Assembly (NCBI RefSeq): GCF_022063185.1
Contig: NZ_CP091913.1
Location: 5,495,141 to 5,559,140 of the forward strand
Origin: Nostoc sp. UHCC 0870
GTDB taxonomy: Bacteria; Cyanobacteriota; Cyanobacteriia; Cyanobacteriales; Nostocaceae
Reading direction: 5' to 3'
DNA: 64,000 bases
The translations under genes and the position numbers were made by a program. Shown in pieces: positions 26,351-33,947 of this stretch (the stretch's first letter is position 1; each line of letters opens with the position of its first letter). The notes beneath the pieces were generated by a model. It saw nothing but the letters and a program-made list of their open reading frames with translations, ran no database searches and was not told the DNA's origin.

Positions 26351-27076
26351 TTATTTAGACAACAACTGTTTGAAAATAGGGAAACATCGCAGCTTACAAA
26401 ATCTCCTCAACGCCGATGCTTCGACCCCATACTTTTGAGCCAGAACATCCCAAGAAATATCTCCTGAATCGCGCAACAACTGCAAAATATGAATCAACAA
26501 GAACTGACAGTTGACATCAGGATGATTTTGCATTCGACAATTTCTAAACTGCTGCGGATGATTCTGCACTAAATCTAGCCATTCTTGGATAGTTTCATGC
26601 CAACGATCAGGCTCTGGCGCAGGCGGATAAATCCAATCACTATTTTCTTCATCAGCAGGCAGATGTAACCGTCTTTTATTGTCCTTCTCTTGGTCGCGAA
26701 TGACATCCAGAATCCTGAATTTCAGCTTCTGGTTAAACCAAGTAATAAAACTAGCCTTTTCTGGATTATATGCTTGACAAATATCCCTGTTAAACCATTC
26801 CCAGGTGCGTGATAAAGCTTCCTCATAGATATCCGGTGATATCTTGCCACCCCCGCACCAAATCAACCTAGAAGACTTCATCATGATCATAATGAACTCC
26901 TTGGTTTGATTTGCCCGATTGGGGTCATCAGTTTGACACGCTTGCTCAAACAACCATTGACGCGCCGGAATATCGTTGATGATTTCCCGCAGCTTTGTCG
27001 GTTGCTGTAAAAGCTTACTCTTGGCAATGGGATTATTTAAAGCCGCTTGCAGCCAGTCAATTTTCATATTAGACAT
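26351..27076 (-). CDS. Sigma-70-like RNA polymerase factor (divergent)
   Basis: 241 residues. The middle part resembles sigma region 2: DIYEEALSRTWEWFNRDIC, then NPEKASFITWFNQKLKFRIL and DVIRDQEK, the usual pattern of a -10-binding helix. The C-terminal part has a helix-turn-helix like region 4 (WDVLAQKYGVEASALRRFCK). Sequence between is Trp/Pro-rich (IYPPAPEPDRWHETIQEWLD). This is an ECF-like, highly divergent sigma factor, or a non-promoter relative. It heads the three-gene operon with DUF1822 and CHAT genes. If it is a real sigma factor, the operon is an input-protease-sigma circuit. Start: the ATG at 27076; ATG three codons later is equally possible. Confidence 0.75.
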   Translation of the reverse strand: MSNMKIDWLQAALNNPIAKSKLLQQPTKLREIINDIPARQWLFEQACQTDDPNRANQTKEFIMIMMKSSRLIWCGGGKISPDIYEEALSRTWEWFNRDICQAYNPEKASFITWFNQKLKFRILDVIRDQEKDNKRRLHLPADEENSDWIYPPAPEPDRWHETIQEWLDLVQNHPQQFRNCRMQNHPDVNCQFLLIHILQLLRDSGDISWDVLAQKYGVEASALRRFCKLRCFPIFKQLLSK

Positions 27077-27202
27077 AGAGATTATCCAGACCCAATTAGT
27101 TTAGGTTTGAATCCCATCACAGCACCTACCCTCCTCTGACTCGCCTGAAGGGTTATCAGGGTTGGGAAGCGGGGAATTGGCTATTGTTTACAAAACTTTA
27201 CG

Positions 27203-27259
27203 GTTTGTAGTAAGCACTTTAGTGCTTAGAAATTCAGGACTAAAGTCCTGACTACAAAC
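27203..27259. repeat. Nested palindromic repeat
   Basis: GTTTGTAG ... CTACAAAC arms enclose two palindromes, AAGCACTTTAGTGCTT and AGGACTAAAGTCCT. It lies in the divergent region between the sigma-like operon and the toxin-antitoxin pair. The rest of 27077-27299 shows no clear promoter. Confidence 0.75.
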
Positions 27260-27299
27260 TTAATGTTACAATCAGAGAAGAAATATTGAAGTTAAGTTG

Positions 27300-27548
27300 A
27301 TGAGTTTATCACTGCAAAAAATGTTCAGCGAGATTGACAAACTCACACCAGAAGAGCAAGTGACGTTGCTGGAACATTTAGTAGAACGCATGAAAAAGCA
27401 CTTGATTCCAGCACAAACAAAACGCAAATGGAGCGATTTAAAAGGTATGGCTGCTCATCCACTCTTTGGTGAAGATGCTCAACAGTGGGTTTCTCAAACT
27501 AGACGTGAAGGAGATGAACATCGGGAAGATTTGTTAAAAACAGAATAA
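27300..27548 (+). CDS. Putative antitoxin of a VapBC-like pair
   Basis: 82 residues. Acidic and helical: MFSEIDKLTPEEQVTLLEHL at the start and a Trp-containing central part (KRKWSDLKGMAAHPLFGEDA), a pattern found in many cyanobacterial antitoxins that partner PIN-domain toxins. No clear ribbon-helix-helix or AbrB fold can be seen. It ends in TAATG shared with the start of the toxin gene, one base of overlap, so the pair is translationally coupled. Predicted to bind and neutralise the PIN protein and to repress its own promoter. Start: the ATG at 27300, immediately after an in-frame TTG. Confidence 0.75.
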   Translation: MSLSLQKMFSEIDKLTPEEQVTLLEHLVERMKKHLIPAQTKRKWSDLKGMAAHPLFGEDAQQWVSQTRREGDEHREDLLKTE

Positions 27549-27991
27549 TGAGAATTAGTGAAGCATTGGCAGGGGTTTCTCATATATTCCTTGATACAGC
27601 ACCAGTTATTTATTTTGTAGAGCGTAATCCACAGTTTTTCTATTTAGTAGAACCAATTTTTGACCGATTGGAAACTGATATTCAAGCCGTGGTATCTCCG
27701 ATAACATTATCTGAATGTTTAGTGGGTGCTATACGTTCGGGTTTACCGGATTTAGAGCAAGCTTTTATTGATGTATTACTCAGTAATGAAGTTGTTTTTG
27801 TAGATACAAGTGCTACGATCGCACAAAATGCTGCAAACATTCGGATGCGTTACAATCTTCAGTTACCCGATGCTTTGCAGATTGCAACTGCTATCTCAAG
27901 CGGCTGTGATGCTTTTTTGACTAATGATGCAGCTTTGCAACGAGTCATAGAGTTGAGAATTTTGGTAGTTAGTGAGTTAGAGTTAGGGTAA
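27548..27991 (+). CDS. PIN-domain ribonuclease toxin (VapC-like)
   Basis: 147 residues. PIN-fold acidic residues are in place: Asp in HIFLDTAPVIYF, Glu in LSECLVGA, Asp in LQLPDALQIATA and Asp in AFLTNDAAL. PIN toxins cut RNA (often tRNA) when freed from their antitoxin. The domain fills nearly the whole protein; no extra domain. Coupled to the antitoxin gene by a one-base overlap. Codon use looks like its neighbours, so recent transfer is not evident. A 65-bp MITE hairpin lies 50 bp downstream, between this gene and the convergent kinase gene. Confidence 0.9.
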   Translation: MRISEALAGVSHIFLDTAPVIYFVERNPQFFYLVEPIFDRLETDIQAVVSPITLSECLVGAIRSGLPDLEQAFIDVLLSNEVVFVDTSATIAQNAANIRMRYNLQLPDALQIATAISSGCDAFLTNDAALQRVIELRILVVSELELG

Positions 27992-28041
27992 ATTAATCTC
28001 TAAATATCCGTATCGCATCCCCAACCAATATTTATAGTTTG

Positions 28042-28106
28042 GTAGGGTGCGTCAGCATGAATAATTTCTCGGTATAGTTAGGTTCTCTTGCACTGACGCA
28101 CCCTAC
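28042..28106. repeat. MITE-like hairpin, 65 bp, family C (copy 1)
   Basis: 14-bp perfect arms GTAGGGTGCGTCAG/CTGACGCACCCTAC. A second copy in the opposite orientation lies at 33141-33205 with a very similar loop. The right arm overlaps the stop codon (TAG, 28103-28105) of the kinase-FGE gene, so the element forms the end of that reading frame. Confidence 0.85.
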
Positions 28107-30298
28107 ATTTTCTGCTGGAGAATCCCCCCGGCGGCACACACAACACGAAAACCACCACGGTTGCCGAGGTTGTCGCGATTAGAGTCGTTGCGAGACGCAG
28201 AACGGCAGTTTCCAGGATTGTTGATCCAAGAACCGCCCCGCAGTAAGGCTCTTCCTTGCTTTTGATAAAGATGATTATGATCATCAAACCAAGAACTGCC
28301 ATCTATTGGCGCACCTTCATAGTTGTTGTGCCAATCATCAAGACACCATTCCCATATACTTCCGTGCATATCGTATAAACCAAAAGGATTTGCAGGAAAT
28401 TTTCCTACATCAGTTGTTTGTTGGTAACTATTGCCGTAATTCGCTAAGTCCTTGGTAATTGTCTCACCAAAGTAATATGGAGTAGTCGTCCCCGCACGAC
28501 AAGCATATTCCCATTCCGCTTCACTTGGTAAACAATAAATTCTCCCAGTTTTTTGCGATAGTCTCGCGCAAAATTCTACTGCATCATACCAAGAAACTCT
28601 TTCTACAGGGCTGTTAGCACCTTTAAAACAAGATGGTTCGGGATTTAGATCAATATTCACCTTAGTAAAACCAGCAACAGCTTGCCATTGAGCTTGAGTG
28701 ACGGGAAATTTACCCATGAAAAATGGTTTAACATTAACTTGATGCTCTGGACTTTCAGAATCATATCGTCCTGGTTCATTTTCTGGTGAACCCATGAGAA
28801 ATTTACCCCCAGGAATCGCCACCATATCTAAAACAACGCCATTACTCAAGTTTTCTCTAAAATACTCAGCGCGTCCCCGAATGCGGTTGATTTCATGTTT
28901 CTTTCCCCCTAAACCTAAAAACCCTGAATTTGTAACTGTAATGGTAGCGGTGTCAAATTCAAAGGTTTGAATTTGACTACTGGGGTTAGATTTAGCCTGA
29001 GATGCTTCTTGTTGTTGTTTTCGCTGCTGTTGTTGACGTAATCTTTCCGCTTCCTGCTGCTGTCGCTGTAATTCTGCTTGTCGCTGTTGTTGACGTAATC
29101 TTTCCGCTTCCTGCTGGTGTTGCTGAGATTTTGACTGTAGTGGTGCAAATACTCTTGCTTCTATCGCTGCAATATCTTCATTCCGTAATCCCAAAGATTG
29201 CTGATAGTCTTGTAATTCCTTTTGGGTTCGCTGACTAAAAGGATATTCCTGCTTGACTACATCAATCAATGTCTGCTCATACTCTTGTAACTTACGTTCA
29301 TACTCCCGATAGGTTTGCAGAACTTGTTCTTGAATTTCTCTCGCTTCCTGTTCAGATAACCCCAACTCAACGCGCCTTGATTCTAATATCCTCAAAGCAA
29401 TGACAGAAAAATTACCTTCACCCTGCTGGGCGCGACTTGTGACTTCTTGCAGATATAATTCCTTGTTAACCTCAGATAAAACTGTGGGTGGTAATGGTGC
29501 TGAGACTGAGATTAAAGCTTGTAATGCTTCTGTGGCGTTAAGATAGCGCATACTGAAGTGATGGCGCACCATTTTAGTTAACACTTCAGCTAAATGATTA
29601 CTTACCTGCGCTTGATTTTGCCAGATGATTTCCCCTGTTTGCGGGTCTTCTTCTAATTCTGCGGGCAAAACACCGATTAAAGCTTGAATAGCCATTACCC
29701 CTAACGCATAAATATCGCTACCAAAACAAGGTTTACCGCGATACTGCTCATAAGACATATAACCAGGCGTGCCAATCACCACGCTAGAATTAACTTCACC
29801 TTGGCTATTAATCAATAACGTCCCTAATTCTTTGACTGCGCCGAAGTCTATCAAGATAATCTTCCCATCTTGACGACGCATCAAGTTCTGGGGTTTGATG
29901 TCGCGGTGAATTACTCCCTGTTGATGGACAAAGGAGAGGATTTCTAGTGCATCTTGTAAAAGCTTGGTGACATAGCTTTCGCTCAGTCGCTTACCAGGGA
30001 CGATTTCTCGACTTAAATCTTGTCCTTGGATAAACTCTTGTACTATATATAGATTTTGGTCTTGGTTAAAGTGTGCAAGTAGTTGGGGAATTTGGGGATT
30101 TTTTCCCAGCCTTTCGAGGATAGCGGCTTCTTTCTCAAAAAATTCAATAACGCGGCTTTGGGTTTGGTTGGGACGTAGTTGTTTGACAACACATAAGGGT
30201 TTACTAGGTTGGTAATTATCCCTAGCCAGATATGTGACAGCAAAACCACCGCCGCCTAGTAACTTGATGATTTCGTAGCGTCCCGCCAGCGTGTTCAA
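28103..30298 (-). CDS. Ser/Thr protein kinase with C-terminal FGE/C-lectin domain (likely DGR target)
   Basis: 731 residues. N-terminal Hanks kinase (about 1-265): GGGGFAVTYLA (Gly loop), VVKQL (Lys), HRDIKPQN at about 131 and DFGAVKEL. A Gln/Glu-rich coiled coil (about 290-430) follows. The C-terminal 230 residues are a formylglycine-generating-enzyme-like (sulfatase-modifying, C-type-lectin fold) domain: VAIPGGKFLMGSPENE, VERVSWYDAVEFC, LPSEAEWEYACRAG, MHGSIWEWCLDDW, then LLRGGSWINNPGNCRSASRN to GFRVVC. That last stretch has the exact layout of variable regions in cyanobacterial diversity-generating retroelements: Asn/Asp/Ser-rich, ending in GFRVV. All kinase catalytic residues are present. 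Cytoplasmic. The stop codon lies in a MITE arm. Confidence 0.92.
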   Translation of the reverse strand: MNTLAGRYEIIKLLGGGGFAVTYLARDNYQPSKPLCVVKQLRPNQTQSRVIEFFEKEAAILERLGKNPQIPQLLAHFNQDQNLYIVQEFIQGQDLSREIVPGKRLSESYVTKLLQDALEILSFVHQQGVIHRDIKPQNLMRRQDGKIILIDFGAVKELGTLLINSQGEVNSSVVIGTPGYMSYEQYRGKPCFGSDIYALGVMAIQALIGVLPAELEEDPQTGEIIWQNQAQVSNHLAEVLTKMVRHHFSMRYLNATEALQALISVSAPLPPTVLSEVNKELYLQEVTSRAQQGEGNFSVIALRILESRRVELGLSEQEAREIQEQVLQTYREYERKLQEYEQTLIDVVKQEYPFSQRTQKELQDYQQSLGLRNEDIAAIEARVFAPLQSKSQQHQQEAERLRQQQRQAELQRQQQEAERLRQQQQRKQQQEASQAKSNPSSQIQTFEFDTATITVTNSGFLGLGGKKHEINRIRGRAEYFRENLSNGVVLDMVAIPGGKFLMGSPENEPGRYDSESPEHQVNVKPFFMGKFPVTQAQWQAVAGFTKVNIDLNPEPSCFKGANSPVERVSWYDAVEFCARLSQKTGRIYCLPSEAEWEYACRAGTTTPYYFGETITKDLANYGNSYQQTTDVGKFPANPFGLYDMHGSIWEWCLDDWHNNYEGAPIDGSSWFDDHNHLYQKQGRALLRGGSWINNPGNCRSASRNDSNRDNLGNRGGFRVVCAAGGILQQKM
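28135..28247 (-). other. Putative DGR variable region (VR)
   Basis: Codons for LLRGGSWxNNPxNCRSAxRN...GFRVVC at the C-terminus of the kinase-FGE protein. In known Nostoc DGR targets, AAC/AAT codons of the template are changed at adenines in this very segment, and the segment ends near a GC-rich GTTGTGTGTGCCGCC-type stretch. Here several positions that would be Asn in a template are Ile, Gly, Ser, Asp, Leu or Arg, consistent with adenine mutagenesis. No reverse transcriptase and no template repeat occur in this window. Confidence 0.6.
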
Positions 30299-30461
30299 GA
30301 TGAGTATAAACCCTGATAAGCTTAATTCATCTCAGTGTAATTGTTAAGCGTTAAATCTGACAAGGCGGAATTAAACCAAGTCGTAATTCGTAATGGGCTA
30401 ACGCCCCGCTCCGCTAACGTAATTGGTAATTCGATAACTGTTTACATGACGCATATCATAG

Positions 30462-30648
30462 CCCCCTCCTCGCAAGCCTACGGTGTATACACAAGTTATC
30501 GAATCACTATCAGTCCTCTGTTTACCCCACCCTAACCCTCCCCTTGGAAATGGGAGGGAACTAGATTTTCCGGTTTCCCCCCTTTCCAAGGGGGGATTAA
30601 GGGGGGTAATTCAACTTGTGTGTACACGGTAGCCTCGCAAGCGGGGAG
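30462..30648. repeat. Inverted-repeat element, GTGTACACAAGTT type
   Basis: Imperfect 25-35-bp arms (CTACGGTGTATACACAAGTT at 30477-30496 and AACTTGTGTGTACACGGTAG at 30613-30632), with GGGGAGG-rich ends, around a Pro/Gly-rich spacer with runs such as CCCTCCCCTTGGAAATGGG. The arms are shared with the larger element at 61332-61575. It occupies most of the 400-bp gap between the kinase and metal-ATPase genes; no gene is seen there. Confidence 0.7.
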
Positions 30649-30703
30649 GAAGTTGGGGGTGGGGTTCTTATACCTCACTAAAGCAAGAACCGCTATACAA
30701 ACT

Positions 30704-31501
30704 TTAAGCTGCGTCAGTAAAATACATGACTTTACCACCGTAAGCACAACGCAGATTTTCTTCTGTGAGTACCTGTTGTCTTGAACCTGTGGCGACGAGT
30801 TCGCGGTTAAGTAAGACTAAATCATCAAAGTGGCTGATAGATTCGCCTAAATCATGGTTAACTACCAAGACAATTTTATTAGCCGCAGCTAATTCATGAA
30901 AGACATCAAAAACTACTGCTTGGGTTTTTTGATCAATCCCTACCAATGGTTCATCAAAACAGAAAATCTCGGCTTGCTGCGCTAAAGCACGGGCTAAAAA
31001 TACTCGTTGTTGCTGTCCCCCTGATAATTGTCCAATGGGGCGATCGCAAAATTCTTTCATCCCAACTCTTTCTAAGGCATTTTTGGCTACTTGGCGACTC
31101 ACACTAGAGAAACTACGCAACCACCCTGTTTTTTTTATTCGTCCCATCATCACTACATCCCAAACTGTGGCGGGATAAGTCCAGTCAATTTGGCTACGCT
31201 GGGGAACATACGCAACTTGATCTAATTGCTGCATCAGGGGTTTACCTTGATACAATACCCTTCCACTACTAAAGGGAACTAACCCCAGCATCGCCTTCAT
31301 TAAGGTACTTTTACCTGCACCGTTAGGGCCAAAAATCCCAGTCAGTCGTCCCGGTTTAACAATACAGTTAATATCCCTCAAGGCTTCTTCTGTACGGTAG
31401 TGTACTCCTAGATGGGCAATGTTAATGTTTGTTGTGGCTGTCACAGTATTAACCCACACTAGATTGGAATTACCTTCTAAGGAAAAATTAGCAGTTCTCA
31501 T
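30704..31501 (-). CDS. Metal ABC transporter ATP-binding protein
   Basis: 265 residues from the ATG at 31501 (MRTANFSLEG). Walker A GPNGAGKST (about 60), Q-loop YVPQRSQIDW, signature LSGGQQQRVFLARAL, Walker B FCFDEP and switch His in VVNHD. The fold is that of ZnuC/MntA/TroB ATPases, whose Q-loop QR(S)QIDWxYPATVWDVV motif is diagnostic. It powers Zn2+ or Mn2+ import. It is divergent from the binding-protein gene with only 97 bp between the starts, so the two share a regulatory region. No permease is adjacent; the only candidate in the window is at 16530-17378. Longer upstream frame ignored because it lacks family similarity. Confidence 0.92.
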   Translation of the reverse strand: MRTANFSLEGNSNLVWVNTVTATTNINIAHLGVHYRTEEALRDINCIVKPGRLTGIFGPNGAGKSTLMKAMLGLVPFSSGRVLYQGKPLMQQLDQVAYVPQRSQIDWTYPATVWDVVMMGRIKKTGWLRSFSSVSRQVAKNALERVGMKEFCDRPIGQLSGGQQQRVFLARALAQQAEIFCFDEPLVGIDQKTQAVVFDVFHELAAANKIVLVVNHDLGESISHFDDLVLLNRELVATGSRQQVLTEENLRCAYGGKVMYFTDAA

Positions 31502-31527
31502 AGTGTCATTTCCGAGACGGGAAGCAA

Positions 31528-31552
31528 ATAATGAAAAGATTATGAAAATAAT
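31528..31552. promoter_or_regulatory. Candidate Fur/Zur-type operator in divergent metal-transport promoter
   Basis: Overlapping AT-rich palindromes ATAAT-GAAAAG-ATTAT and ATTAT-GAAA-ATAAT in the 97-bp gap between the divergent ATPase and binding-protein genes. Fur-family boxes are AT-rich palindromes of this look, but the match to the Zur consensus is imperfect. Confidence 0.3.
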
Positions 31553-31598
31553 GTAACTTAAAAAATGAGAAAAATATGAAAACAAAGATAACAAGTTT

Positions 31599-32576
31599 AT
31601 GGCAGCAATCACTCATTCAAAAGCCAGATATTTGGGTAAGGCGGTATTAGGGGTATTTTTGGGAATTTTGATACATGGATGTACACAAGCTAACTCTAAC
31701 CGTACTCCCTCCGTCAACAATGGTAAGCCGCAAGTAGTAGCAACTAGCACAGTCATTGCTGATTTAGTTGGTGAAGTTGGAGGGGAAGAAATCCAGTTAA
31801 AGGGAATTTTGCAGCCTGGTGCTGATCCTCATGTATACGAACCAGTTCCAGCAGACAGCAGATTTTTGGAAGAAGCCGACTTGATTTTATATAACGGCTA
31901 CAACTTAGAACCAGGACTAATTAAGTTAATGAATGCGGCTGGTGGGAAAGCGCGGAAGTTAGCCGTCGGGGAAGTCGTCAAGCCATTACAGTTAGATAAA
32001 GGAAAAGGTGAGATTGTCCCAGATCCCCACGTTTGGGGTAGTGCAGAAAATGCGATCGCAATGGTGAATGCCATTCGAGATGCTTTAATAGAGTCATCCC
32101 CGGAAGATAAAGATAAATTTACTCAAAATGCCGCGCAACTGACAGAAGAGTTAAAACAGTTGCATAGCTGGATTAATCAACAAATCCAAACGATACCCCC
32201 ACAGAATCGCCAACTGGTGACAACTCACGACGCTTTCCAATATTATGGCCAAACTTACGGAATTGCGATCGCTGGCACATTAATTGGTATTAGCACCGAA
32301 GAACAACCAAGCGCACAAACAGTACAGCGATTAGTCGAGTCAATCAAAAAAATCGGTGTCCCCGCAATTTTTGCCGAAACTACTATTAACCCAGCGTTAA
32401 TTACAACCGTTGCTCAAGAAGCTGGAGTCAAACTAGCACCAAATGAACTCTACTCTGATTCAATTGGAGCAAAAGGAAGCGATGGCGATTCTTACATCAA
32501 AATGATGCAGGCAAATACCCGCACTATTGTAGAGGCATTGGGAGGGAAATATACACCTTTTCAACTAAAGAAATAA
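31599..32576 (+). CDS. Metal ABC transporter substrate-binding lipoprotein (ZnuA/TroA-like)
   Basis: 325 residues. Signal peptide with lipobox LIHGC (Cys28). Cluster A-I binding protein (family 9) with likely ligands His78 (GADPHVYEP), His144 (VPDPHVWGS), His210 (TTHDAFQYYG) and Asp287 (YSDSIG). Three His plus one Asp match TroA-type sites; classical Mn2+ proteins (MntC, PsaA) have Glu in the third place. No His-rich loop typical of ZnuA is present. So Zn2+ is favoured, Mn2+ not excluded. Lipid-anchored in the periplasm, it hands the metal to a permease. Divergent from the matching ATPase gene. Start: ATG at 31599; no Shine-Dalgarno. Confidence 0.92.
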   Translation: MAAITHSKARYLGKAVLGVFLGILIHGCTQANSNRTPSVNNGKPQVVATSTVIADLVGEVGGEEIQLKGILQPGADPHVYEPVPADSRFLEEADLILYNGYNLEPGLIKLMNAAGGKARKLAVGEVVKPLQLDKGKGEIVPDPHVWGSAENAIAMVNAIRDALIESSPEDKDKFTQNAAQLTEELKQLHSWINQQIQTIPPQNRQLVTTHDAFQYYGQTYGIAIAGTLIGISTEEQPSAQTVQRLVESIKKIGVPAIFAETTINPALITTVAQEAGVKLAPNELYSDSIGAKGSDGDSYIKMMQANTRTIVEALGGKYTPFQLKK

Positions 32577-32739
32577 ATCTCTAGTTAGAACTTGTTTCCA
32601 ATTATGAGAGGCTAAGATATAACTTCAGAGATGTAATTCAGAATTTGTGAATAAACTCCATCTGAAGAAAGAACTATTTAGGCATTTTATTTTCTACATT
32701 GTATTAGTAAATACATAAAATTTAATTGTGGAAATAGCC

Positions 32740-33087
32740 ATGAATAAAGAAATAGAAAATAAAAATAAGCAATCAGAAGAAATTAGGCAACCAGTCAGTG
32801 AAGATTGGCACTCCCGCGAAGAACCAAACGTGAAAGAAAGACACTTAACAGCAAACCCAGGGGATAGAATTTCTGAACAGCCTCAATCTGTTGAAGAGAA
32901 AGCCAAGCAAGTTGCTGTAGATGTACCAGACATCACAGGCGATCAAATTACAGTCCCGACTTATTTTGTTGTCGAATATCCCGACGGTGAAAAAAAAGCC
33001 CTTCATCACGTAAAAGATGCTGAAGAAATTTCTGATGTTATTCGCCAAGCTAGAGTAGATGAAGAAGGCAATCGGATTTGGTGGTAA
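32740..33087 (+). CDS. Small charged protein, unknown
   Basis: 115 residues. Hydrophilic N-terminal half (Glu/Lys/Asn/Gln-rich), then a compact beta-rich part: VPTYFVVEYPDGEKKALHHV followed by KDAEEISDVIRQARVDEEGN and terminal IWW. No signal peptide, no membrane helix, no Cys. I recognise no family. The ATG at 32740 is the start of the conserved-looking part; a GTG lies four codons upstream. Isolated gene: 160 bp after the metal-binding lipoprotein, followed 54 bp on by a 65-bp MITE hairpin. Confidence 0.55.
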   Translation: MNKEIENKNKQSEEIRQPVSEDWHSREEPNVKERHLTANPGDRISEQPQSVEEKAKQVAVDVPDITGDQITVPTYFVVEYPDGEKKALHHVKDAEEISDVIRQARVDEEGNRIWW

Positions 33088-33140
33088 TAGATAAATAGTG
33101 ATGATTTCCAAAGTCATTAAATCACTACCAATCATTTTTT

Positions 33141-33205
33141 GTAGGGTGCGTCAGTGCGATAGAACCTAACTATACTCAGCAATTATTCATCCTGACGCAC
33201 CCTAC
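33141..33205. repeat. MITE-like hairpin, 65 bp, family C (copy 2)
   Basis: Arms GTAGGGTGCGTCAG/CTGACGCACCCTAC, identical in sequence to 28042-28106, with the element in reverse orientation; the loops match at most positions. Confidence 0.85.
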
Positions 33206-33259
33206 CCAACCATCAATTGCGGATAATTTATTTTTTGGTGTTCCCTGGGGTGAAAATAT

Positions 33260-33811
33260 TTAATCAGTGATAAACTTTAATCCTAACAATAAGGCTGCAA
33301 TACTCCCTGATACCGAAATTTCCCCTTGAGCTATTTTCTCTAACACTGACTCTACAGGAATTAAAATTACTTCAATTTCTTCTGTAATATCTAACTTTTG
33401 TTCTCCAGTCTTGATGACATTTTCTGCTAAATATAAATGAATTTGATTATTATCTTTACTGGGGTTGTCATATAATGTAGCAATTTTTCTTAATTCTTGA
33501 GCTACATAACCTGTTTCTTCTTGCAGTTCTCTCATACCTGCATCTTCTGGACTTTCTTGTGTTGGATCAAACCTGCCGGCTGGCAATTCTATAAAAAAAT
33601 TCTCAGCCCCATGTCTATATTGCCGAACAAAGATAATTTCTCTACTGGCAGTAATCGGAAGAACCAGTACAATATCTGGCCTAATATTTACAAAATAGTC
33701 ATCTATGATCTGACCGTTGGGTAATTTAACTTCATCTTGCCTGACTTGACACCAAGGGTTATCTAAGACCATTTTGGAGTTTAATATTTGCCATTTTTCT
33801 AATTTACTCAT
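33260..33811 (-). CDS. Nudix hydrolase (ADP-ribose pyrophosphatase-like)
   Basis: 183 residues. Nudix box AGRFDPTQESPEDAG...MRELQEETGY (about 78-102): REL.EETG and the metal-binding Glu are intact; one extra residue separates the first Gly from the first Glu compared with the strict Gx5E pattern. The preceding IIFVRQYRHGAENFFIELP and following LYDNPSKDNNQIHLYLAENV match the ADP-ribose/ADP-sugar pyrophosphatase subgroup (NudF-like), which hydrolyses nucleoside diphosphate sugars. Cytosolic. No cofactor gene is adjacent. Start: ATG at 33811 (MSKLEKWQIL). Exact substrate is not predictable. Confidence 0.88.
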   Translation of the reverse strand: MSKLEKWQILNSKMVLDNPWCQVRQDEVKLPNGQIIDDYFVNIRPDIVLVLPITASREIIFVRQYRHGAENFFIELPAGRFDPTQESPEDAGMRELQEETGYVAQELRKIATLYDNPSKDNNQIHLYLAENVIKTGEQKLDITEEIEVILIPVESVLEKIAQGEISVSGSIAALLLGLKFITD

Positions 33812-33947
33812 ACATTCTTGATTTTACGAAGGATTATTTAATATTTTAGCTATAAATAATGAATGTAAAAAAGTATAACTAATACCCCAAATCAGCTAGA
33901 ATTTGCACTTACACTATTTTTGCTCTCACCAGAATTTGAGCATAGTT

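Noticed and set aside
31599..32576. Assignment as Mn2+-specific MntC
   Set aside because: The third ligand is His, not the Glu found in MntC/PsaA; Zn2+ is at least as likely.
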